Made by a program: the position numbers and the translations under genes. Below the pieces are notes generated by a model. The model had not been told where the DNA came from. It saw only the letters and a program-made list of their open reading frames with translations, and did no database searches. A stretch of DNA of 33,899 bases, taken from NCBI GenBank assembly GCA_010015655.1, contig ML976679.1, positions 1 through 33,899 of the forward strand, read 5' to 3'. Source of the DNA: Bimuria novae-zelandiae CBS 107.79 (lineage: Eukaryota; Ascomycota; Dothideomycetes; Pleosporales; Didymosphaeriaceae). Positions 8,756 to 18,838 of the stretch are shown piece by piece; within the stretch, counting starts at the first letter, position 1; each line of letters opens with the position of its first letter.

Positions 8756-10247
8756 TCAACTGCTGTTCGTGCTCGTGTGCATGGGTAGGGTCGGCGTATG
8801 GGACGACTGCGTGTTGCCCGACTGGCTTTGCTTCTTCTTCTCCTTCTTCGCCCAGCGCACTGCATCGATTAGCACATGGCCAGAGACAATAAAGAGTCTA
8901 CTCACATCCGCAGGCGTTGCACAGCGTCTTTGGCCCGCTGGGGCCTTTTCTCCACTCAGGCGAGTCCAAAGTGCCACAGTCAGTGCACACATACTCATCA
9001 GCGATCTTGATCTTCTTCTTCTTGTCCGACGATGTTCTGCCGTCGCGGTCTAGCGATATCTGGATGCCGGCATCGCCTCTGATCAGCATCGGGCTGTGCT
9101 CGCCGGTACTGATGCCCTGCGACCGTTCGCCGTCTCGGTAGCGCAGACCGGTCAGCATCTCGATCGTCTCTAGATGCGTGGTGCCCTCGTATCGTGCCAT
9201 CTTGTCGTTGATGCTATCGGGCTTGCTTGCGGCCAGGGCCTCGTCCAGGTTCTGGCGTGTAAGTGCCGTGTTCGACACGCTCGGTATCGCGGGCGGAGGC
9301 ATGGCGTTGTACGCGGCAATAGCGCTTGCGCTCACACTCACACTATCGGTTTGACCCTGTGTTTCCGAAAGAGTCATGGACGACACGCCGTCTGTTTTCT
9401 TCTGCCAGTGTTGGTCCTGCGCTTCCATCTCCTCCTGCTCCTCGCGCTTGAGCTCGGCAATGCGCTTCTTCAGCCGCTCGCTCTCGATCTTGTGTTCGAG
9501 GAAGGAATCGAGCAGGGCGGCGTTCTTGGTGGGGTATGGGCGGGACATCATGAAGAAGCCGCGGCAGTTCATCGTGTTCGGAGGCACAAAGGCGCTCTGG
9601 TCGTTGCTCAGATGGGGGTGGCCGTGGGCCTCGAAGATGATCCATGTTTCGTCCATCTTGCGGAAGCGGTAGAAGAAGCGCAGCGGGTTGCCCGAGGCGA
9701 TGGACTCGTTGAACTCTTTGACGAAGATGCCGCTGTCGTCGGGGTGGATGAACTCGCCGACAAAGCGGCCGATGAGCTGCTGCGGCTCCCAGCCCGTAAG
9801 CGCCTTGACCGAAGGCGAGCAGTAGAGGATGCGGCCGTCGGGCGTGAGGATGTGCAGGAAGTCGCGTAGCTCCTCGAGCACGCGCTGCGACCAGTTGCGC
9901 CGCTTGGTGAACTCGGTGAGGGTGCTACCCGACGGGTTCAGGCTGGGCGCGCCGAAGCCGGTGGGCAGCGGGCCAGCGCCGGCGCCCGTCAGGGTGCTCT
10001 CCTGCGGCTGGATGGCATATCCATCGCCCGGGGTGCTACCCCCCTGCATGCCCTGCGGCAGTAGTAGCTGCTGCTGCTGGGGAAAGGACGACGTGGTGAA
10101 GGTGGCTGCCTGCGGGGTCGAGACGGCGTCGTCGAGCTGCGAGAGGTCTATGGAATCCATGGGCATCATGTCATCCAGTGACATGTGGAGGTCGGCCGTC
10201 GTGTCTGCGGACATTTGCGTCAGGGGCGCAATGCCTGCCATCTGCAT
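8756..10247 (-). CDS. wc-2: White collar-2-like blue-light regulator (PAS + GATA zinc finger)
   Basis: Two exons, 10247-8906 and 8859-8756, joined over a 46-nt intron (GTGAGT donor, GCTAATC branch, GCAG acceptor), give 481 aa. A single PAS domain at about 125-235 ([27 protein letters not shown]) should mediate dimerisation with WC-1. A coiled coil follows at about 265-300. The C-terminal GATA-type finger CTDC...CNAC (about 425-449) is completed by the second exon, [10 protein letters not shown], so the intron sits just after the last cysteine. The N-terminus has a glutamine run (QQQQ) and acidic residues, as in activation domains. Known role: with WC-1, it forms the nuclear light-responsive transcription complex. 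An extra 5' mini-exon starting at ATG 10355 is possible: it is in the same frame, with one TGA between. Neurospora WC-2 is about 530 aa. Confidence 0.93.
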
Positions 10248-10668
10248 CTCGATCAGCCTTCATCGTGCTACAACACTAAGCTGGCCCAGGTGGTGCCACG
10301 GCGGGCCCACGAGCATATTTACATCAGCGGAGAGCGAGCCGCCATTCTGGTACATGGCGAGCGAGTCCCGCAGCGACCATGGGCTGCGATGGACGGCGAT
10401 GGACGACGATGGACGGCGAGGGGTGCTGAAGAGTGTGAAAGTAATGCTGCCACCGCGATAGGACGAAAGCGCCCAGCGAATCAAGTGTGCTCAGCGCGAT
10501 ACCGTCACGTGAAACCGTGTACCGTGTCGCTGCTGCCTCACACAACCCGCGCGCGTGCAGCCTTCACGCCGCGTCGCAGCACCCTCCCGCACAACCACTG
10601 CAGCTCGACTTCAACGCACTTGCATAGTCGAACGGCGCGTGTGCGGCCGCGAGCACACAGTAGCCATC
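10248..10668. promoter_or_regulatory. Shared divergent promoter region of wc-2 and rad50
   Basis: These 421 bases separate two start codons facing away from each other, so both promoters must lie here, or overlap the neighbouring 5' UTRs. It is GC-rich, with no clear TATA box on either side. It contains a short tandem repeat (10386-10420) and several GAT-containing motifs that GATA proteins could bind. Light regulation is not shown by the sequence. Confidence 0.6.
10386..10420 (+). repeat. 10-bp tandem repeat (GCGATGGACG, 3.5 copies)
   Basis: GCGATGGACG, GCGATGGACG, ACGATGGACG, then a partial GCGAGG. It lies in the wc-2/rad50 intergenic region, just upstream of the possible wc-2 mini-exon. 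Confidence 0.85.
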
Positions 10669-13600
10669 ATGTCGAAAATCGACCGCATGCAGATCCAAGG
10701 GTGCGTGGCCAACAACTGACAGCCGTTGAACCCGCATTGACAGGCGCAGCATCCGCTCCTTCGGACCCAAGCAAGGCGAGACGATAATCTTCAACACGCC
10801 CCTCACTCTGATTGTCGGCTGGAACGGTTCCGGCAAGACCGTGAGTTGTTCCGTCGAATATGCTACCACGTGACCAGCTAACCTTTCCAGACCATCATCG
10901 AATGTCTCAAGTATGCCACCACAGGCGAACTGCCCCCAAACAGCAAGTCGGGCGGTGCATTCATCCACGACCCCAAACTCCTGAGCGAAACCGAGGTCAT
11001 GGCTATGGTCAAGCTTTCCTTCCGGTCCACCTCAGGCATACCCATGGTTGTTTCTCGCAAAATGCAGCTTACCGTCAAGAAAAATACCCGATCCCAAAAG
11101 ACCCTCGAAGGCTCTCTGTTGATGCGGCGTGATGGCCACAAAGAGTCCGTCTCTTCCCGAGTGGCCGAGCTAGATCAGATCGTGCCCCAGTTTCTCGGTG
11201 TCTCCAAGGCCATCCTTGAGAACGTCATCTTCTGCCATCAGGAAGACAGCCTGTGGCCAATGAGCGAACCCGCCCCGCTCAAAAAGAAGTTCGACGCCAT
11301 CTTCGAAGCAGACAAGTACACCAAGGCAATCGACAGCATCAAGCTCATCCGCAAAGAGCACATGAGTAAACTTGCTGTCCACAGAGAAGCCGAAAAACAC
11401 GCCAAGATCAACCAAGTGCGTGCAAAAGAAGCCGAGGAAAAGATTAACAAGCTTTACGATCAAATCGAGAAGGAGGGGACTGGACTTAGGGCTCAGCACG
11501 AAGCAGCGCAGGCTCAGGCCAACGAGGCAAGGGACAAGGCTAGAGAAGCCTACGACCACGCCGCCAAGTTTGAGCAAGTTGTCGCTCAGCTCCGAGGGAA
11601 ACGTGTCACATACCAAGCCAACCAAGAGAACGTCACTTCTTTGGAGGATAACCTGAAGATGATGATGGAGACCGATCGAGAGCTGGAAGAAATGCAAGAT
11701 CAATACGAGGAGCGTGTGGAGCAGTATCGAGGCCAACAAGAGAAACTAAAGAAGCAGTACCGTGGTCTGCAAACAGACTTACAACGAAATCGATCCGCTC
11801 TCGGCACCAAACAAAGCGAACTTGGCAAGCATGAAGCGGAGAAGGACCAACACAACCGCAATCTTCAGAAGCGCGAAACCCTTGTTCAGGAGACTGCTAA
11901 GCGGCATAGTGTTCGAGGCTTCGACCATGATGTGGACGACACGCAAGTAGCCGAGTTCCAAAAAATTCTCCGAAAGCTTTCGCGGGATCAGAACAAAACG
12001 CTTGAACGCACTCGAACGGAGGCCCAAGAAGAGCTTGCTCAAGCTCAAACCGTGGTCAATAATCTGAGCGAACAGAAGACGAGTCTTAATCAACGCAAAG
12101 ATTTGTCTAAATCCCAAATTACCGCTAACGACAAGCGCATCACTGAGCTGCACAATGCAATGAGCAAGATCCGGGTAGATGAAGGAGCCGAAGCGATCAT
12201 CTTGAACAAGAAGAAGGCCACCGAGAAGGAGCTTGAAAAGGCGAACGCGGAGGCTGACGAGGCCGATTTCGATAACCGAATTCAAGATGCTGAAAATACT
12301 GTGCACGCACTCGAAGAGAAGAAGGAGCGTCTGGATACAGAACTGATCGAGGCCACGCAGCTCGCTAGCGAATCTGCTGAGATGGACTACACCCAAAATA
12401 AGCTCAAAGAGACCAAGCACAGCCTTGAGACTATGAAATCGGTGCATTCAGCACGTATTGCACAGCTCATTGACTCCGATTGGGATGTTGCCGCCCTAGA
12501 CAGCGCGTTCCGAGACGTCCTTGCCCAAAAAACCAACGATCTCAAAGATGCAGAATCTAAACGGGAAATCTCTCAGGACAAGCTAAACCAGATCAGCTTC
12601 AAGTTGTCCTCTGTAGAGTCCGAACAGAAGAAGAAGCGCGTGGAATATGCCAAGTACAAGGACACAGTGCTTGACGCCATCCAAGAGGATGATATGTCGG
12701 AGTTCGAGGATAAACTGCAGGAGCTGGAGGAGAGCTATGGCATCATGTCTTCAGACCAAGCCAAGATGGGCGCCACACTGGAGTACTTCGAACAGTGTCT
12801 GGAAATCGCAGAGAAACACAACGAGTGTCGGCTTTGCAAGCGTACCTTGAAGGACGAAAAGGATTTCACCAAAGCGAAGTTCATGGCTAATTTGAAGAAC
12901 CTGATCGCACGAGCCTCCCAGAATGTCGAAGAAGATCTTGAGCAAGTTACTCTCGACTTGGAGAAAGCGCGAAACGTCAAACCGAGTTACGAATTGGCCA
13001 AGCGCGCCGAAGATGTAGAGCTTCCTGCGCTCAAGGCGCAGTATGACAAGCTGATATCCGAGCGCAACACTGTCAACCAGCAGTTGGAGCAACATGACGC
13101 CCTCATCTATGAGTTGAATCAAGCAAAACAAGAGGTTGAATCTCTGTCGACAGACGTTCAGTCCATAGTCAGCTCTTACAACGCGGCGCGAGAGCTCGAA
13201 GATCGGATCATCGGGCTGAAAAAGAAACAAAAGAGCGGCGGGCTGTCTAGAGGCATTAACGCTGTTCGCGAGGATCTCCAAAAAGTCACAGACGAGGGCC
13301 GGCGTGCGAAGGGTGCACTGGCCGCTCTCGTCAGTGAGCGTGACAAGCTTCGCAAACTCGTTGGCACGCTCGAGCTGCGCATTCGTGATGTCAATGCTGA
13401 ACTAAGCGCTGCTCAGTCTAGCCTGAAGGAGAAACGCAGTCTAGCAGAGCGCATGGAAGAGTTGAAGATTGACAACACCAAGCAGCGAGACGACATTCGC
13501 CGATTCGACGGTGAGCTACAAAGCCTTGAGCCCGAGTTGGAGCAAGCCCATGCAAAACACAAAGACGTTAATCGACGTGGCAACGAGCGGGTCAACCGCG

Positions 13601-14775
13601 TACAAGAGGAAGCTTCAAAATTGTCAGACAGCGTTCGCCAGCTTGCTGATGCGGACCAAGACATATCTGCGTACATCCACAAAGGTGGCCCAGAACGACT
13701 GGCTCAAGCGCAACGAGACATACAGAGGCTTCAAAATGACATAGAACGAATCGAACAGGAGATGTCGGACGTAGCGCGTGACGTGAAGCAAACCGAAGAG
13801 GTTCTAAGCGGTGTCGAGCACACTAAGCAATCGATCTTTGACAATCTCCGATATCGAAAGGCGAGGCGAACCTTGAAGATCCTTGAAGAGGAAATCAAGC
13901 AGCTGGAGAAGCAAGATGCCGAGAAAGATCAAGCTCATTGGAATGCAGAGGCAGAAGAATGGGACGCGAAGTACCAACTACTGCATGTCCAGGTGATTGA
14001 GACAAGCACCAAGATGAAGCAGTTGGATGTGCAGATGGATGAGCTCAACCAAGAGTACATCAAACACTACAAGAATGCCGCGCTCAAATACCGCGAGGCT
14101 CACATCAATGTCGAGACCACAAAGGCAGCATGCGAAGATCTCGCGCGGTATGGTAGCGCATTGGAACAGGCCATCCTCAAATTCCACTCTCTCAAAATGG
14201 AAGAGATAAATAAGATCATCGACGAGCTATGGCGCAACGCATACCAAGGCACAGACGTCGACACGGTGCGCATCCGCTCCGACAACGAAGGTGGAGCCCG
14301 CAACCGCACCTACAACTACCGCGTCGTGATGGTTAAACGCGACAACGAAATGGACATGCGCGGCCGCTGCTCCGCCGGCCAAAAAGTCCTCGCCTCCATC
14401 GTCATCCGACTCGCCCTCGCCGAATGCTTCGGAACTAACTGCGGCTTAATCGCCCTTGACGAGCCCACCACCAACCTCGACCAGCAAAACATCAAAGGCC
14501 TTGCTGAATCCATCAGCCAAATCATCCAGATCCGGCGAAAGCAGGCGAACTTCCAGCTCCTCGTTATCACGCACGACGAGCAGTTCCTCCGCGAGATGAA
14601 CTGCAGCGACTTCACCGACGTGTATTGGCGCGTCGGTCGCGACAAGGACCAGCAGAGCTATATCGAGCGCCAGAATATTTCTGAGGTAAATGCCCTTCTT
14701 CCACCGTTCATGTTGCCTATCTCCAGGACGGAAATACGGAATAGAGCGGTTTGGCCAGATTACTTACCTGCGTGA
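10669..14775 (+). CDS. rad50: RAD50 DNA double-strand-break repair ATPase
   Basis: Exons 10669-10700, 10750-10840 and 10891-14775 give about 1,335 aa (yeast Rad50 has 1,312). The 49- and 50-nt introns have CTGAC and GCTAACC branch sites. It starts [17 protein letters not shown]. The Walker A motif GWNGSGKT (34-41) is followed immediately by intron 2. Long coiled coils flank the zinc hook C687-R-L-C690. The ABC signature SAGQK is at 1202-1206 and Walker [13 protein letters not shown] has D1231/E1232. The P-loop carries W where most family members have other residues. Known role: with MRE11 and NBS1/XRS2, it tethers and senses broken DNA ends in the nucleus. Intron 1 has two in-frame acceptors (10743, 10749); the second gives the expected QGIRSFG. 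A GTAAAT...CCAG segment (14686-14726) could instead be a last intron, ending the protein at 14744. Confidence 0.96.
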
Positions 14776-15639
14776 TAGGTTGCCTGAGCCTGGCTGTGCC
14801 TGGACTGTCGCTGTCCTATCTCGCGTACGCGTTTGTCGAAACTTCTCGACGGCATCTTTTCTTTACATGTTGGTGAGGTTGCATTGTACGACGCTTTCGA
14901 TTCCACTTTTTCGTGGGGAGGAAAGATGGTTTGGTAGGGCCATGTGCAGATAGTGGTGACGCGAGGACAAGTCGTGGAATACCAAGTTGATACCCATTTC
15001 CTCTCTGTTGTCACATTTCTTGTTTTCGGTCAACCAATCGATGCGACCTCATGTGCAATATCTGCGGTTCATTGGCAAAGCGCGCGCTATGCTATGTTGC
15101 TGACTGTTTTCTCACAGGGAACCTTCAAACCAGGGAATCTTGGAATAAGAACGATTCCGTGCCTAAAGAAACCTCGGAAAAGGAATGGACTCCAACGATG
15201 TTAGTTCTCGCGGTATCAGATAATCACAAGCTAGTTAGTGTTGCGACTTTTTCTTTGTGCATACCGTCGTGATGATGATATGTGGATCGCATGCCCTTTG
15301 CGGCGCGGACAAAGGACTGAGGTGTTGAGAGGCCTTCACGTGCGGTGTTGAGGTGGTGCATTGTTACCCTTGGTAAGGCTGGGGCAAAGAGCATTAACGG
15401 CAGTTATCCGTTTGTCGCCGCGATCCTCGTATTAAGGGTGCAACCGGGGTAGGTAAATTCGGTACGCTGCTCACAACTACACCCATGGTAAACGCGCAAA
15501 ATCAGAATAACAACAGTTGTCCAGACAAGAGCCAGCACGAACAGCGTCGCCAAAAAATCGATTTTAGCGTGAATTTTTCACGCTTTGAAGAAAAATTTTG
15601 ATTTTTCGGGTCGCGAACTAGATTCACAGTCCTGTGCCC
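14776..15639. other. Intergenic region; contains a small hairpin
   Basis: No convincing gene in 860 bases. A perfect hairpin lies at 15566-15584 (AGCGTGAA, TTT, TTCACGCT), beside the palindrome AAAATCGATTTT (15554-15565). It sits 55 bases upstream of the next start codon. Its function is unknown. Confidence 0.5.
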
Positions 15640-16812
15640 ATGGCCGCTGTGCCTCCCTTTCAATTGAAGGGGAAAGCCCTCTGCAACCCCCCTGAGACAA
15701 CTGCGTGGCAGCGCAGCACACTTCCGACTGGTCAACTAGGAAAGGAGTACGACTCGGCAAGAACTGTTGCATATCTTGGGCTAGCAGAGCATTGGATGAA
15801 TGAGCGATACGTGTGTGAGAGGACATCCACTACGATGAAGGAATTCCCGGACGAGCCCTTTACTATTGACGCTATAATCGACTCTTACCCGTGGATTCTG
15901 GATACCTCCGGAGGTGTCAAAGGTTATCTTGTCAAAGTCTCGTACTCACCTTGGTTACGAACAAGATACGGTGGCCCAGACAGCGGCTATGAGGAGTATC
16001 ATATCTGCGCGCGAGATGACCAGGGGTGGATGGAACGAATTGACCATCTTCCCGAGGATTATGATGTCGAATGGGATCTGGATGAAGGCAGAAAAGTTCG
16101 TTTTTTCTCAAGGACATGGGCAATGGAGAACGGAGAACGGGAAACCACCAGGTATTTTCAGGATGATGGCGGGCTCAAAGGAAACAGAGATACCTGCTAT
16201 CAATACTGGCTCCGGACGTCGAATGAGGCTTGCGGGCTATACTAAAACCTACAACTGGGGAAGTTCGAGGCAACTTCTGTGGTTCTACTACTATTAGAAG
16301 ACTTGGATCATTGGGCAACTATCAAAGATACAACTTACTACCATTGGCAGGTCAACCCAGCATGGTTGACTGTGATGCCGCAAACGCACCGCGTCCAGGT
16401 CGCAGCTGATCTTGATTTTAATGTCACTGGATGGTTGAACTTCAGGTACAAGGCAAGACAGAAAGATCCTCAGGATAAATCACTTCGCTGGGCCGCTGAT
16501 ATAGATGTCCTTTGAACCTAAGAGAACGTAGCCGATTCCCAGAATTGTTACGAGCTTTTCGTTGCCCATGACCGGTTGGAAGGCTCACAGATTTATCTGT
16601 ACAAGTCCGCAACCCAGAATTGGTTCCAAGTATTGGAGGACCGTCGTTCCCTCGTTTTCCACGTCAGGAGGGAGTTGGAATGTATAGAGCAGAAAGATCG
16701 GAGTGCGGGGGATCCTCCCGCTAACGCATCTGATGACGATACGTTCACGCGGTGGGACGCTGTAGAGAGCGGGCTTGACAACATGGGTCGTTTCTTCCCA
16801 CCCAATACGTAA
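15640..16812 (+). pseudogene. Unknown gene with three in-frame stops
   Basis: One frame runs 391 codons from ATG 15640 to a stop at 16810-16812. It is interrupted by TAA (16243-16245), TGA (16513-16515) and TAA (16519-16521). Protein-like sequence persists on both sides of each stop, with no frameshift: MAAVPPFQLKGKALCNPPET at the start, WLTVMPQTHRVQVAADL between stops, and YELFVAHDRLEGSQIYLYKS after. Each stop can arise by a single transition from CAA, TGG or CGA, as RIP or drift would produce. No domain is recognised. It lies 92 bases upstream of the kinase-like remnant and may once have been its N-terminal part. Introns covering the stops cannot be excluded. Confidence 0.6.
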
Positions 16813-16904
16813 TCAATATGCTTACACTCTCTCCAGTCCAAGAATCCCGTTTACATCTTCGTTAAGAGTACCAAGATAAGATCATACTAGATGTTAGTCC
16901 CTCC

Positions 16905-18469
16905 ATGAATCCCCGCCATGCGCACATACTGAAACGTGGACAGCGAAAAATAGTCAAACCAGTGATAAGGTGTGCGTACGACCGAAGAATCGATGAACAA
17001 GGGAAAGATACCCTTCCCACAGAAGCCAGCGTCAATAAGTACATAAACCAGATGGACGCGCATACAGCAGATCTCTACACAAAGTGCGACCACTATTCGG
17101 TGCGGTATCCCAAAGGAATCGAAACGTGGTATCTCTGTAAGCATCTGTGTATCCGGCAACCAGGGCGCATGCTGACGACCAGTTCAGATCTCCAGTACGA
17201 AACTGGTGGGTCCTTGAGCGGATTACTAAGGAATCACCAAGTAAATGTGTTGGAACGAGAGCAGGTGCGCTTGTTCGATCCCGATTTCCGAGAGCATCTT
17301 CCCGAGATCTTTCTGTGGATCGTGTTTGAGCGGCTGGTGAGGGCTTGTGAACGGCTTCGACGGGATCCGCGTGTAAGAGATAAGCAGCTTGGATTTATTC
17401 ACCATGGTATGTGTACCCAGTGTTTCAAATTCCGGCATTCGCAGTCAAGCAGTAAAAGCACCATGCAGTACTGTTCATGCTGACAAGTCAAAGATATCAA
17501 AGCCGCCAATATGCTGCTCAAAGAAAATACAGAGGAAAATCGCAGAGCTGTGGAATCCATGAGGCGCAACAAGAGACGCTTAGAAGGAACCAGCGAACAC
17601 AACGAAGACGACGATGGAGAACGCGATAGCCTCATCCCAGAAGAGCGCCGCGGCAAGAAAAGAAATGCACCAACAGCATATCCAACCCCGATCCTAGCCG
17701 ACTTTGAGTATTGCTACCGTTTGGGCCAAGATCAAATATGGTGGAAAGTCGCGACGAAAAGACATACCGCTCCAGGCAAGTCTCGAGTCATCTCCATATA
17801 TCCTCTTTCTCCGCTATCCGCTCCTTCAAAGCAATATGGGCCATACCCAGCATCTCCAGTGCGGACGGATATTTTCCAAATCGGCTGCGTGAGTAAGTCA
17901 CACCCTCATTCGCACCAAATCTTTTCCATGTAGATATATACCCAAGAGTCGGGATGTGTTACCAAGTTTCCGCCCTTACTAACTTCGTCACCGCGCACCA
18001 GTGTACAGCCTCATGCGCAACAACCCCCCACGGCCTCAGCGCTCTGAACGCCAACCGCGAACCCCTCGACCCCCACCCCCACCCAGCCTTATACAAATTC
18101 GACGTCAAAATATCAATGCAATAGCACGACACCCACTTACCCGGCCAAGACGCCTATCAAGGAGTCTACTCGTACAACTTGCATCGCCTCGTAGACGCGT
18201 GTCTTGAAGCTGGCGAGCGCGATCGTCCTGAGATCCGGGTCCTTCTGAACGAAGTGCAAATGGGGTTGTTGCAGCATGATGAGTCGATAGGTGGGGTGAA
18301 GGATAGGGAGGTGGGGGACGTGCATGAGTGGTATAGGGTTGAGAGGGAGGGAGAGCAGTTAGTTGTTGGGGGGATGTTAGGGAGGGGGAAGCAGTGGAGT
18401 AACTTTAAGGGGGACAATAAGCCGGATTTGAATCCGTACTCTGTGGGGGATGAGTCGGGGTTGTTTTAG
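16905..18469 (+). pseudogene. Protein-kinase-like gene, degenerate (copy 1)
   Basis: The first exon (16905-17406) begins MNPRHAHILKRGQRKIVKPV and contains an N-lobe-like stretch and LPEIFLWIVFERLVRAC, the helix before the catalytic loop. An 87-nt intron (17407-17493; GTATGT donor, GCTGAC branch) joins CACCATG to ATATCAAAG, producing HHDIKAANMLL, a textbook kinase HxDxKxxN loop. Then come a charged insert of about 45 residues, YPTPILADFEYC (DFG changed to DFE), a poor APE-like site (TAPGK) and RTDIFQIGC (helix F). The C-lobe end LHRLVDACLEAGERDRPEIR lies at about 18178-18240. An in-frame TAG at 18122-18124 and an unresolved exon junction near 17890-17950 suggest a broken gene. Exact family unknown. 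Copy 2 downstream shares several segments. Confidence 0.6.
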
Positions 18470-18838
18470 TAGGGGAGAGGAAGGGAGGTTCTGGAATACA
18501 ATTTTGCTACTACGAACTTTGCGTTATCATAGGCAGGGTGGCTAAATTTACGTTATTTTGCTTTTGAAATACCCCTTCAGCTTCAAAATCCACAAGGTCA
18601 TCACAAGCGACATCTTTGAACAAAGAGTGCTTCTCTCTGTTGCACAGACGTGAACTTACGCTTCTTAATGCCGTTTCCGGCGATGCGGGAAACAAAGAAA
18701 CGCTAGCATTTTGCTCTCTGTCGCTTGAGAGCGATAAGCGCTCTGTGACCACAGGAACTTCCCCTTTGCACGATTCCAAACCCGGCAGGATAAAACAGAA
18801 CTATAGTTCAAGAATTTTTAACATTCGTCCCAGTATGG
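18470..18838. other. Spacer between the two kinase-like remnants
   Basis: About 370 bases with no credible gene. A short frame here runs into MASNAPAPGFRVEEYECG at 18837-18894, which may be the start of copy 2. Confidence 0.4.

Noticed and set aside
9174..9869. Long plus-strand frame of 231 codons
   Set aside because: It is the antisense shadow of the WC-2 PAS-region exon, in GC-rich coding DNA, and has no recognisable domain.
11170..11739. Minus-strand leucine-rich frame
   Set aside because: It mirrors the RAD50 coiled-coil codons; antisense of E/K-rich helices gives L/F-rich pseudo-proteins.
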